From positions 1 through 35,749 of the forward strand of contig CATXXF010000021.1 in the NCBI GenBank assembly GCA_958403395.1: DNA of 35,749 nt. Direction: 5' to 3'. The DNA comes from an uncultured Collinsella sp. (GTDB lineage Bacteria; Actinomycetota; Coriobacteriia; Coriobacteriales; Coriobacteriaceae). This document shows positions 7,673-15,514 of the stretch, piece after piece; position 1 is the stretch's first letter, and each line of letters opens with the position of its first letter. The notes beneath the pieces are model-generated. The model did no database searches, was not told the DNA's origin, and saw only the letters and a program-made list of their open reading frames with translations. The position numbers were made by a program, and so were the translations under genes.

Positions 7673-8529
7673 TCATCCCCTTCAAGAAAACGCAGGGCAT
7701 TACCCCAGTAGAGCCTTTCTCGCGCATCATCGCGCATGGACACGGTATCGAGCGCCCGCTTGAGTTTGAACGCACGGAAGCGCGGCGTATTGCTGGCGAA
7801 CATCACTTGATGCGATAGCGCGCGCTCATACCACAGTGGCCCCATATCGACCGTGAAAAGACGCTGCATCATCTCCTCGGGCGAATCGATGTAAGTGATA
7901 GAGGTGTCCGCGTAGCAGTTGGGATACTTGAGCAGCATCGCCACGGTCTCGCGCACCCAGGGCCAGCCAAAGTGGGTTAAACAAAAGCGCACATTTGGAT
8001 GCGTTGCGATTGTGTGCTCAAATGCAAGCGGGTTACTGCGCGAGAGCTCTGCACCCGGTTCCCAAGACATACCGGCATGGAAAACCACCGGCTTGTTATA
8101 ACGCTCGCACAGCTCATAAAGCGGCTCGGCCACAGCATCATCGGGGGCAAAACCCTGCTTTGCCGGATGCAGGCAAAGCCCCTTTGCCCCCAACTCGGTA
8201 AAGGCGCGCTCCAATTCGCCTGCGGCGCCGCTCACCTGCGGATCTACGCTCGCAAATCCCCACAGACGATCGGGATGCGCGGCAACCAGCATGGCAATCT
8301 GGTCATTGGTGCCAAAATGCCCTCCGCATGCCGTGGTTACATCGAGCGGCATGAGCACGCTCTTCTGCACATCGCAGACGTCCATCTCGACTTGAAGCTC
8401 ATCCCAATCCATGGGGCCCATATGCCCCATACCAAATTCTCGTGACCAAAAACCGAATCCATCAGGCTCATCACCCGGCGTACAGATCTCGCTGTAGAGC
8501 ATGGGCTGAACCAACATGTCGATAACCAT
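7669..8529 (-). CDS. TIM-barrel amidohydrolase (amidohydrolase-2 / ACMSD-like family)
   Basis: Members of this family are metal-dependent hydrolases or decarboxylases with a TIM barrel. The 286-residue product shows GFASVDPQ, GAKGLCLHPAKQGFAPDD, the strand-end histidines in PVVFHAGMSW and FCLTHFGWPW, an ADTS segment, and the C-terminal FASNTPRF where the catalytic aspartate usually sits (here the usual GSDxP is SNTP). The N-terminal HxH metal motif of classical members is not evident: the start reads MVIDMLVQPML. The ATG at 8529 is preferred because AAAGGAG lies about 6 bases upstream, which falls inside the longer reading frame. Substrate unknown. It is translationally coupled to the YjbQ-like gene and lies 27 bases after a PfkB kinase gene. 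Confidence 0.78.
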   Translation of the reverse strand: MVIDMLVQPMLYSEICTPGDEPDGFGFWSREFGMGHMGPMDWDELQVEMDVCDVQKSVLMPLDVTTACGGHFGTNDQIAMLVAAHPDRLWGFASVDPQVSGAAGELERAFTELGAKGLCLHPAKQGFAPDDAVAEPLYELCERYNKPVVFHAGMSWEPGAELSRSNPLAFEHTIATHPNVRFCLTHFGWPWVRETVAMLLKYPNCYADTSITYIDSPEEMMQRLFTVDMGPLWYERALSHQVMFASNTPRFRAFKLKRALDTVSMRDDARERLYWGNALRFLEGDE

Positions 8530-8556
8530 TTCGTACTCCTTTCCAGGCATTTGACC

Positions 8557-9357
8557 CTAGTACGGCTCAAACGAACCAATCACTCGGGACGACAGCTCAG
8601 CGCCCGCCTTCATACACGCCGGAATATCAAGGCCATCGATCACGCCCTTGGTAAACCCGGCAATATACGAGTCGCCGGCACCCACGGTATTAACGACCTT
8701 CTCCGCCGGTACGATCCCGCACTCATAGAAGCGCTCACCGTCATAGGCAATGCTTCCCTTCTCGCCAAGCGTGGCAACCGCAACGCGCGGTCCCAATTCC
8801 TGCACGTGGCGTACCCAGTCTCGCAGCTCCGGAGTGTCCTCTTCAAACGACATAAACGCATAGTCTACGTAAGGAAAAAGAGCCTCACATGCATATTCGG
8901 GATCCTGGCTGAACACCGAGAAGTCCATAACCACCGTCTTGCCCGCATCATGCCACTCGGGCAGGAGGTCCAAACAATTGCCAAACAGGTCGGTATGAAT
9001 GATGTCATGCTCAAGGATAAACGCCCGGTCGTCTTCATTCGGTCGATATGTCTCCATTACGCCATCGATTGCCTCGAGATGCACGCGATCGACGCCGTCT
9101 TTCAATGCCATGAGCATCACCGAGGTGTCACCATCCTCCACCCGCAGATGTGAGATATCGAACCCCTCGGCGGCCAGCGCCTCTCTCATCTTGTCTCCGT
9201 ACTCGTCCTTGCCGACAACCGACACGGCGGATACCGAAACGCCCATTCTTGCAAGATGGATACCCCAGTCAATGCCATTACCAGTCGGATAGAACACGCC
9301 GATGTTTTGATAGACGTCCGCACAGCAAAAACCAGCCGCACACGCTTTAATACCCAT
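8557..9357 (-). CDS. PfkB-family sugar kinase, FrlD-related
   Basis: A ribokinase-type (PfkB) ATP-dependent kinase of 266 residues, related to fructoselysine 6-kinase but more diverged than its neighbour. The C-terminal catalytic motif NTVGAGDSYIAGF is intact with the catalytic Asp at about residue 229, and the preceding ATLGEKGSIAYDG strand-turn is typical. The N-terminal substrate motif usually reading GGNxxN is altered to TGNGIDWG, so the sugar is probably different from that of the downstream-facing FrlD-like protein. The ATG at 9357 is chosen since GGAGAAG lies just before it. A terminator-like hairpin separates it from the preceding frlD-like gene, so it may begin a second transcription unit with the amidohydrolase, YjbQ, BtpA/SgcQ and FGGY genes. 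Confidence 0.85.
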   Translation of the reverse strand: MGIKACAAGFCCADVYQNIGVFYPTGNGIDWGIHLARMGVSVSAVSVVGKDEYGDKMREALAAEGFDISHLRVEDGDTSVMLMALKDGVDRVHLEAIDGVMETYRPNEDDRAFILEHDIIHTDLFGNCLDLLPEWHDAGKTVVMDFSVFSQDPEYACEALFPYVDYAFMSFEEDTPELRDWVRHVQELGPRVAVATLGEKGSIAYDGERFYECGIVPAEKVVNTVGAGDSYIAGFTKGVIDGLDIPACMKAGAELSSRVIGSFEPY

Positions 9358-9374
9358 ACTCTTCTCCAATGTTC

Positions 9375-9408
9375 AAAAGGGGACCCACCACATGGCGAGC
9401 CCCCTTTT
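9375..9408 (-). terminator. Intercistronic terminator or attenuator hairpin
   Basis: On the minus strand AAAAGGGG pairs with CCCCTTTT, and the inner part GCTCGCC / GGTGGGT continues the stem through G-U pairs around an ATGT loop, giving about 15 bp. The G-U pairs form only in minus-strand RNA, so it is built for leftward transcription. It lies in the 121-base gap between the FrlD-like gene and the second PfkB kinase gene, the widest gap in the cluster. Confidence 0.65.
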
Positions 9409-9478
9409 CGCGTTTCGCTTATTGTTTTGCATCGGCTGTCCAAGGCCTCATAGCCAGACCGCCGTACGCTTTCTTAAG

Positions 9479-10342
9479 CTATTCGACGATTGGTGCTCCG
9501 TGGCCCCAAGAACCTTCCATACCGCACACGGTCGAGGCAAACCCGGCAGCAAAGTCGAGCGCGCGCTCGATGGCCTCGGCGCCATCCTCACCACGCTTGG
9601 CGGAATCGAGATAGCACATCAAAAACGAAGTGAGGAACGAGTCGCCCGCCCCCATGGTGTCCTTCATGTCCGTTACCGGCTTAGCCAGCTGGCGGTAATA
9701 ACGCTCGCCGTCGTAAGCAATACAACCCTCGGCGCCCGCCGTAGCCGACACAAAACGCGGACCCAGGCCCTTCACCCATGCCAGACGCTCGCGAATCTCG
9801 TCCTCACTCGCGGCATCCGCCGCACTAAAGAAAGCAAAATCGACGTAGGGCGCAATCTGCTCGTAGTACTCGTCGGTGGAGTCGTCCGAAAAGTCAAAAG
9901 AGACCGTGACGCCCGCAGCCTTCAACTTGGGAAGCTCGCGCTCGGTAAAGCAATAGTTACCCGAATGAACCACATCGAACTGCTTCATGTACGAAAGGTC
10001 AAAGCGATCGAGGACATAGCGCGCATCGCCACGGATACCGCCCTCGTTGGAGCCGAGGAAGACACGGTCACCGTCAACGACGGTCACGCGAGCCGCTCCG
10101 TTCTCGCCAATCATCTGCTCGCACTTGTCAAGCTCGATACCCTCATCCTCGAGGCTTGCAATGACATGCTCGGCAGCGGCGTCATTGCCAAAAATGCCCA
10201 TGTATGCAGAGCGTGCGGCACCGCATTTCTTGGCATAAACGGCAAAGTTCACCGCATTGCCGCCGGGATACATGGTGTGGATATGCTCGTAGCGATCGAC
10301 GACGTTGTCGCCAAATCCGAGCGCGTTAACGTTAAATGCCAT
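9479..10342 (-). CDS. frlD: Fructoselysine 6-kinase-like PfkB kinase (FrlD-like)
   Basis: FrlD phosphorylates fructoselysine at C6 with ATP before FrlB cleaves it. The 287-residue protein starts with the FrlD-type GFGDNVVDRYEH (9-20) and MYPGGNAVNFAVYA (24-37), closely matching E. coli FrlD (GDNCVDIYP, FSGGNAVNVAVY). It also has the NGAARVTVVDGDRVFLGSNEGG substrate-lid region, SFDFSDDS, and the catalytic DTMGAGDSFLTSF with Asp234. It is 14 bases downstream of the FrlB-like gene with an AAAGG box. The context (FrlB and FrlC homologues) makes an Amadori compound the likely substrate, though fructosamines other than fructoselysine (glucoselysine, fructoseasparagine) cannot be excluded. Confidence 0.85.
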   Translation of the reverse strand: MAFNVNALGFGDNVVDRYEHIHTMYPGGNAVNFAVYAKKCGAARSAYMGIFGNDAAAEHVIASLEDEGIELDKCEQMIGENGAARVTVVDGDRVFLGSNEGGIRGDARYVLDRFDLSYMKQFDVVHSGNYCFTERELPKLKAAGVTVSFDFSDDSTDEYYEQIAPYVDFAFFSAADAASEDEIRERLAWVKGLGPRFVSATAGAEGCIAYDGERYYRQLAKPVTDMKDTMGAGDSFLTSFLMCYLDSAKRGEDGAEAIERALDFAAGFASTVCGMEGSWGHGAPIVE

Positions 10343-10356
10343 GGCCTTTGCCCCTT

Positions 10357-11325
10357 CTAGTACTCGACAACACCCATATAGCGACGGAAATCGGGATCGT
10401 GATCAAACACCTTGCCGCGTGCAGCACGCAGCTCGCAGTTCATGGCGTAGAACAGCACCGGGTCCAGATAGGCACGGACGCTCGCCGGCACGGCTTCCAT
10501 ACCGTACTCCTTGGCATCGAGCACCATCAGCGTATCGGTATGCGTCTTAAGGAACGCCAGGGCGCGCTCGTCCATAGCACGGCACTCGCTGGAGCCCATC
10601 TGCAGGAAGTAAAAAACGCCATCCTGAGTAGCCTCGAAGGGGCCATGGAAGTACTCGGCAGAGTGGATGTAGCTGCAGTGCTGCCACTGCATCTCCATAA
10701 GAGAGCAGATAGCGAAACCGTAGGTCTGGCTAAAGTTGGGACCGCTGCCCAGAATATAGAAGAACTCGTGCTCCTGGCAAAGCTTGGCAAAGCGATCGCC
10801 CAGCTCGGCATTTACCTTCTCGCGTGCCGGGGGAAGAATCTTATCCATCTCGGCGATACCGGCATACATATCGGCAAGATCGGCGTAACCCTCCTGCTGA
10901 TCGAGCAGCTCTGCCGCAAGCGACAGCGAAATGCCAGCGGGGACCTCGGCCTGCGGCACGCCCTCGCCCCACGGGTAGACCCACGTGGTCCATTTACCGG
11001 TGTCGATCTTAGATCCAGCGTTGTCGGTCTGGGCGATCACCGTAGCGCCGGCAGCAAGGGCAATCTCGCAGCCCTCGACGACCTCAGGGGTGTTGCCACT
11101 GTGGCTACAAGCGATGACCAGGGACTTCTCGCCCAGACGACGCGGACGCATGATATCGAACTCGCGAGCCGTATAGATATACGAAGTGAAGGTGGTTGCC
11201 TCGCGCTGCAGAAGCTCATGGGCCGGGATCAAATCGATCATGGAGCCACCGCAAGCAATCCAGTAGACGCTGTCGAACTTGCCCTTCTCGGCAATTGCCT
11301 CTTTGATCAGATCGTGTGCGTTCAT
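10357..11325 (-). CDS. frlB: Fructoselysine-6-phosphate deglycase-like SIS protein (FrlB-like)
   Basis: FrlB splits fructoselysine 6-phosphate to glucose 6-phosphate and lysine; the product enters glycolysis directly. The 322-residue protein has two SIS folds: IACGGSMIDLIPAHELLQ and VIACSHSGNTPEVVEG in the first, and FYILGSGPNFSQTYGFA, IHSAEYFHGPFE in the second. Its ending HDPDFRRYMGVVEY mirrors the C-terminus of E. coli FrlB (HNPDERRYYGGLVEY), which separates it from glucosamine-6-phosphate enzymes. The ATG at 11325 is chosen because AAAGGA lies 7-8 bases upstream; 23 extra residues in the longer frame have no such support. It lies between FrlC- and FrlD-like genes. The related FraB (fructoseasparagine) activity is an alternative. 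Confidence 0.87.
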   Translation of the reverse strand: MNAHDLIKEAIAEKGKFDSVYWIACGGSMIDLIPAHELLQREATTFTSYIYTAREFDIMRPRRLGEKSLVIACSHSGNTPEVVEGCEIALAAGATVIAQTDNAGSKIDTGKWTTWVYPWGEGVPQAEVPAGISLSLAAELLDQQEGYADLADMYAGIAEMDKILPPAREKVNAELGDRFAKLCQEHEFFYILGSGPNFSQTYGFAICSLMEMQWQHCSYIHSAEYFHGPFEATQDGVFYFLQMGSSECRAMDERALAFLKTHTDTLMVLDAKEYGMEAVPASVRAYLDPVLFYAMNCELRAARGKVFDHDPDFRRYMGVVEY

Positions 11326-11386
11326 ATCCAGTTCCTTTCTTGTTTGGCCGCAATCAATGACGTTGGCTGCGTGGCCGATAGTTGTT

Positions 11387-12238
11387 TTAGTCAATCAGAT
11401 ATTTCTCGAATGCGGCCATGTTCTTGGCATCTGCCGCCGCCGGGTCATCGTAGTAACGACCGTCCGTGATTTCCTGGCCCAGCATGCCGTCGAAACCATG
11501 GGCGTTGAGTGTGGCGACGAAGGCGTCCATATCGTGCTTGCCATCGCCCCACACCAGATGGCCATACGGGTCACCGTCGATAAAGTGCATCTCGTGAATT
11601 GCCCCATCACCAAAGGCGGCAAACCAGCCCTCGAGCGTCTCGCCTGCAACGCCCATCGCGGTTGTATCAACCATGGGCTGTAAGTACGGGCTCGCGACCT
11701 CGTCAATCATGCGCTTCGCATCGGAAACCGTCGTCACAAGGTTGCTCTCCTCGGGACGCAGGCTTTCCATCGTAAGCACCAGACCGTGCTCGCCGGCATA
11801 CTCCGCCAGAATGGACAAGTGCTCGCGGCTGCGCTTCCAAGCTTCTTCGCGGTCCTCGTCCCAGTCGCCCCAGCCCGAGTTGACGGACATACGGTCGCAC
11901 CCAAGTACCTCGGCAAGCTCAATGCCGTGCTTAAAGTACGCCAGGCTGCGCTGCTCATGCAGCGGTTTGCGTGCGCAGTACTGCCAAGGATAGACAACAT
12001 TCTCGGGGCACAGAGTACGATACCTAAGCCCACGGTCTGCAGCCTTTTTCGCCAGGACCTCAGCCTCAAAGTAGCCCGTATGGTCGAGCGTCACATGCGG
12101 CTCTGCACACCACAGCTCAATGGACTCAAAGCCCAAGCGCTGCTGCACATCAAGGAAGTAATCGAGCGACCACATGATGTAGTGGATATTCATGCCCGCA
12201 ATCTGTTCGCGGTGCAGCGTCGGTTTGGATTCAGGCAT
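11387..12238 (-). CDS. frlC: Sugar epimerase/isomerase of the FrlC type
   Basis: FrlC interconverts fructoselysine and its C3 epimer psicoselysine, widening the substrate range of the FrlB/FrlD pathway. The 283-residue protein belongs to the xylose isomerase-like TIM-barrel epimerases: FESIELWCAEPHV near residues 40-52 corresponds to the YDRIEIWGGRPHA of E. coli FrlC, and CPENVVYPWQYC to its PETNGYPYN. Metal ligands are suggested by LTMESLRPEESN, MVDTTAM, MHFIDGD and the final LGQEITDGRY. AAGGAGG lies 6 bases upstream of the ATG at 12238. The gene begins directly after the upstream amidohydrolase stop, with one base between them. Closely related tagatose/psicose 3-epimerases are a possible alternative. 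Confidence 0.78.
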   Translation of the reverse strand: MPESKPTLHREQIAGMNIHYIMWSLDYFLDVQQRLGFESIELWCAEPHVTLDHTGYFEAEVLAKKAADRGLRYRTLCPENVVYPWQYCARKPLHEQRSLAYFKHGIELAEVLGCDRMSVNSGWGDWDEDREEAWKRSREHLSILAEYAGEHGLVLTMESLRPEESNLVTTVSDAKRMIDEVASPYLQPMVDTTAMGVAGETLEGWFAAFGDGAIHEMHFIDGDPYGHLVWGDGKHDMDAFVATLNAHGFDGMLGQEITDGRYYDDPAAADAKNMAAFEKYLID

Positions 12239-12239
12239 C

Positions 12240-13823
12240 TTATGCCTCCTTATTTCGATTGAACACGATTTGTCCATCCGACATCGTCATATCAACCGCA
12301 AGATCGCGTGCGTCGCGATAATTGAGGTCGAACACATCCCGATCGAGCACGCAGATATCGGCAAGCTTGCCAACCTCAAGCGTACCCAGCTCGTCTTCGC
12401 GCATCAGATCGTACGCGCCCCCGGCAGTCCAAGCGCGCAAGAGCTCGACAAGCGTCAGCGTGTTGACCTCATTCACGGGCAGTCCGTCGGCGAAGAATCC
12501 GCCGCACGCGCTGTAGATTGACTCGCCCAGGCTCGGAATCAGCAGCGGCAGATCCGTGCCGCAGCACACTGTGCATCCGGAATCTTCCATGCCGCGGCGA
12601 TTCCAGCTGTGCAAAAGTCGCGTCTCGCCAATTTGTCGACGCATCATCGACAGGCAATCCTCGCGCCGGTCCAGCGTCAGAATCTGCGGATAGACCTCGC
12701 AAATTCCACCTAACTTGCCAAACTCGACAAGATCGGTCGGGTCAGAGTTCTCGAGATCGGTAATCGCATGGCGGCGAAGCATCCGTCCATGCTCGCCTCG
12801 AGGCAGCGAGGCATAGAGCGCCACGGTGCGACGAACGGCGCCATCGCCCTGGCAATGCAAGGAATATCGGAAGCCGTCAGCATCAATTGCACGCAGCTCG
12901 TTCTCAATCAGATCCCACTCTGGCTCCTCGACGACCGTCTTGCCGGCAGCGCCCGCATCGGCCGAGTCCTCATAGGGGTCTATCATCTCGGCAAGCCCCG
13001 CCCATACGCCGCGATCGGTCATACGGTTGAAGCCAGAAAAACGAACGAACGGTCCCCGGAAGCGCTCTCGCGCCTCGCGGGCATATGCCAGATTTGCACC
13101 GGCACCCACCGGCTGCGACATCATAGAGACGCGAACCGTCAGCTCACCAGATTCCTCACGGCGAGCCATTTCGTCGGCAAAGCCGTAGTAGTCATCAAAC
13201 GCCATCTCCTTGATGGCGGTAACGCCGCGCTCGTTAAGCATGCTCATGTAGTCCGAATACCCGGCACGCACCTCGGGCAGCGCGAGGAAATCGCTCATCA
13301 TGCGCCAGATCTTCTCGGCATAGCACGCCTGGGGTGTGAAGCCGTATCGCGCACTGGCGGCAGCATTGAGAACGCAGGTCTCCGCACCCGATGTAAAGCA
13401 GACGACGGGGATATCGCCAAAACAATCGTCAAACACAGCTGCTGTATTTGCGTTCTCGGCATCCGATGCCAACGTTTCGGGTAGGTTGTGGCCAAAAGCC
13501 GCCGCGCAATCCGGATGATCTTCTTTCCATGCACGCAAGAGCGACACGGCCTCTTTGGCATCAGCGATGCCGGACAGATCAGACCCCAACGTCCGCAGCG
13601 CCCAGCCTGTATAGAAGGTATGTACATCGATCAGGCCAGGCATGACGGTGCGGTCGCCCAGGTCAACTACCTCGTCCGCCTGGGTCAAATACGAAGCTAC
13701 CTCACACTTGGTGCCAACAGCCTCAATTCGATTGCCACGGACCGCTACGAAACCTTCAAACGGCAGGTCCCCCGTACCGGTAAAGACGCTCTTAGACGTC
13801 AGGACCGTCAAACGATCAGACAT
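12240..13823 (-). CDS. YtcJ-like amidohydrolase (amidohydrolase family 3)
   Basis: A 527-residue protein of the YtcJ/NfdA-type amidohydrolase group, which act on amide or N-substituted bonds with a metal centre in a TIM barrel capped by a small beta domain. Visible are VMPGLIDVHTF (about 60-70), the SLHCQGDGAV strand-5 histidine, RRHAITDLEN, and CCGTDLPL (the usual GSDxP aspartate). The first metal motif, usually HxH, reads HTF, so one ligand is replaced by Phe. KLADICVLDRDVF near the C-terminus is the standard capping segment. Its ATG at 13823 follows an AGGTGG box. It is encoded between the transporter and frlC-like genes, so it may remove an acyl or peptide part from a glycated substrate before the Frl steps; that is inference. 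Confidence 0.82.
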   Translation of the reverse strand: MSDRLTVLTSKSVFTGTGDLPFEGFVAVRGNRIEAVGTKCEVASYLTQADEVVDLGDRTVMPGLIDVHTFYTGWALRTLGSDLSGIADAKEAVSLLRAWKEDHPDCAAAFGHNLPETLASDAENANTAAVFDDCFGDIPVVCFTSGAETCVLNAAASARYGFTPQACYAEKIWRMMSDFLALPEVRAGYSDYMSMLNERGVTAIKEMAFDDYYGFADEMARREESGELTVRVSMMSQPVGAGANLAYAREARERFRGPFVRFSGFNRMTDRGVWAGLAEMIDPYEDSADAGAAGKTVVEEPEWDLIENELRAIDADGFRYSLHCQGDGAVRRTVALYASLPRGEHGRMLRRHAITDLENSDPTDLVEFGKLGGICEVYPQILTLDRREDCLSMMRRQIGETRLLHSWNRRGMEDSGCTVCCGTDLPLLIPSLGESIYSACGGFFADGLPVNEVNTLTLVELLRAWTAGGAYDLMREDELGTLEVGKLADICVLDRDVFDLNYRDARDLAVDMTMSDGQIVFNRNKEA

Positions 13824-13832
13824 CACAACCAC

Positions 13833-15296
13833 CTACACCGGAAGCATGCCAGAGATTGCCGTTACGATCAGGCCAAAGACGACCATGAAAATGAAGAACT
13901 TCCAAATGGTCTTCCACCATTGGCCAAACGAAATCCTAGCCACGGCAAGGCCGGCGACCGTCATGCCCGCCACGGGGCTGATGGTGTTGATGGTCTGGTT
14001 GGCAAACTGAAGCGCGGTGACGGCCGCCTCGGGATTGAGGCCCATGAGCTCGGTCAGGGGGCCCATAACGGGCATGGTGAGCGCCGCCAGGCCAGAACTC
14101 GAGGGAACCAGCAAAGAGAGCAGGCCAAGGACGATATACATAAACGTGGTGTAGACGGCGGCGGGTGCACCGGCAAGCGCGGTAGCGAGCGCCTGGAGGA
14201 TGGTGTCGATGATCATGCCGCCCTCGGCGATGACCAGAATACCGCGAGCGAAACCGATAACGATGGCAGCGTACGCAAAGTCGGCGAGACCCTTAACGAA
14301 CTCCTCTGCGATCGTCTGCTGGTCAAGGCCGCCCAGGATACCGGCAAGCAAGCCCATGCCAAGGAACACGGCGGAAATCTCATTCATGTACCAGCCCTGG
14401 GTAACAAGACCCCAGACGATAATGCCCATACCGCAAGCAAAATCGATAAGCACGAGCTTCTGACGGATAGTGAACTCTTCCTCGATGGAGGCATCGGTCA
14501 CGGAAAACTCGATACGCTTGAGCTTATCGTCCTCGTACACAATGGACGACTCGGGGTTTTTCTTGACGCGCATGGCGTAGCGCATGGCCCATGCGATACC
14601 GACGGCAGTGAAGATGACCCAAGAAACGGCGCGCAGCCACAGTTGCGGATTACCCTCGATGCCAATGATGCCTTGGGCGATCAAAACATTAAACGGGTCG
14701 ATGGTCGAAGCACAATATCCCAGGTTAGGACCAAGGAAGCAGATGATGAATGCCGTCATCGAGTCATAACCGATACCCATCATGATGGGAATGAAGATGG
14801 CATAGAACGGCAGGGCTTCCTCAGACATACCAAACGTAGTGCCGCAAATGGACAGCAATGTCATCGTGATGGGAATGATGAGGATGTCCTTGTTCTTGAG
14901 CTTTTTAATCACACGGCTCATGCCGGCATTCAAAGCGTTGGTCTTGGTGATGATCGCGAACGATCCGCCAATCAATAAGACGAACGCAACGACGTCGGCA
15001 GCCTCTTGGATACCCTTGGTGGGCGCTTGCAGAACCGCGAAGATATCCTGGCCCAGATTGATGGTCTCGCCGGTCTCGGAATCGGTGTAGTTCTTATCGA
15101 CCTGTTCATAGGTTCCAGCAACGGCGACTTCACGCTCGCCCGCCGCTGTCGAAATCGTCTTGCGCTGATACTGACCAGAGGGAACGATCCAAGTCAGGAC
15201 CGCAAAGACAACGATCAGCAAGAACATGATCGTATAGACATGCGGTAATTTGAACTTAAAACGTCTGTTTGTCTTCTTCGCCTTCGTATCTGACAT
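13833..15296 (-). CDS. YfcC-family (DcuC superfamily) membrane transporter
   Basis: A 487-residue polytopic inner-membrane carrier of the YfcC group, secondary transporters related to C4-dicarboxylate carrier DcuC and arginine/ornithine exchangers. It opens with a basic segment then FKLPHVYTIMFLLIVVFAVLTWIVPSG as three shorter stretches of the first helix and the P-S-G turn; it has about 11-12 hydrophobic segments, the re-entrant-like LVPSSSGLAALTMPVMGPL, and NQTINTISPVAGMTVAGLAVA near the end, both typical of the family. The ATG at 15296 has GGAGGA 5 bases upstream; an ORF extension of 65 residues upstream lacks support. As first gene of the operon it is the likely importer of the glycated compound, an unusual job for this family since known FrlA transporters are of the APC type. 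Confidence 0.85.
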   Translation of the reverse strand: MSDTKAKKTNRRFKFKLPHVYTIMFLLIVVFAVLTWIVPSGQYQRKTISTAAGEREVAVAGTYEQVDKNYTDSETGETINLGQDIFAVLQAPTKGIQEAADVVAFVLLIGGSFAIITKTNALNAGMSRVIKKLKNKDILIIPITMTLLSICGTTFGMSEEALPFYAIFIPIMMGIGYDSMTAFIICFLGPNLGYCASTIDPFNVLIAQGIIGIEGNPQLWLRAVSWVIFTAVGIAWAMRYAMRVKKNPESSIVYEDDKLKRIEFSVTDASIEEEFTIRQKLVLIDFACGMGIIVWGLVTQGWYMNEISAVFLGMGLLAGILGGLDQQTIAEEFVKGLADFAYAAIVIGFARGILVIAEGGMIIDTILQALATALAGAPAAVYTTFMYIVLGLLSLLVPSSSGLAALTMPVMGPLTELMGLNPEAAVTALQFANQTINTISPVAGMTVAGLAVARISFGQWWKTIWKFFIFMVVFGLIVTAISGMLPV

Positions 15297-15338
15297 AGAT
15301 TCCTCCAAAGAACTCGAGACTGCATCGCATCTCGCTTC

Positions 15339-15361
15339 AACGTTTGCACAATGCAAACGTT
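15339..15361 (-). promoter_or_regulatory. Perfect palindromic operator candidate before the frl-like operon
   Basis: AACGTTTGCA (15339-15348) and TGCAAACGTT (15352-15361) form a perfect 10-bp inverted repeat with a CAA spacer, 43 bases upstream of the transporter start. The half-sites contain AACGTT flanked by TTTGC, reminiscent of LacI-family operators with a central CG. No LacI-family gene is in the window; the only regulator gene nearby is the broken GntR-type one. It could also form a leader hairpin. Confidence 0.55.
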
Positions 15362-15400
15362 CTATGACGTCCCATAGGCTACCAGCAGCTTTTTCCTTCA

Positions 15401-15418
15401 TCAAGATAATTTCAAGAT
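15401..15418 (-). promoter_or_regulatory. Direct repeats TCAAGAT with 11-bp period
   Basis: TCAAGAT occurs at 15401-15407 and again at 15412-15418, one helical turn apart, upstream of the palindrome before the transporter gene. Same-face direct repeats like this are typical of activator sites. No clear sigma-70 promoter was found around it, so the operon promoter may need an activator. Speculative. Confidence 0.3.
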
Positions 15419-15462
15419 GATTGCCGCAACGCGGTTGAACGGTTGCGTTTGCGCCGTGAACG

Positions 15463-15506
15463 GTATGGAAGCGCCCGGTGAGATAATCCACCGGGCGCTT
15501 CCATAC
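15463..15506 (-). terminator. Perfect 18-bp stem hairpin after the GntR-type gene
   Basis: GTATGGAAGCGCCCGGTG (15463-15480) and its exact reverse complement (15489-15506) enclose an 8-base loop, starting 9 bases below the stop codon of the GntR-type gene. There is no T-run on either strand, so it may stop polymerase only partly, or protect the RNA end. It insulates the regulator gene from the frl-like operon promoter. Confidence 0.6.
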
Positions 15507-15514
15507 GCAATGTC

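Noticed and set aside
13488..14978. 496-codon + strand open frame over the transporter and amidohydrolase genes
   Set aside because: Runs antisense across two well-supported genes and their junction; composition is that of a shadow.
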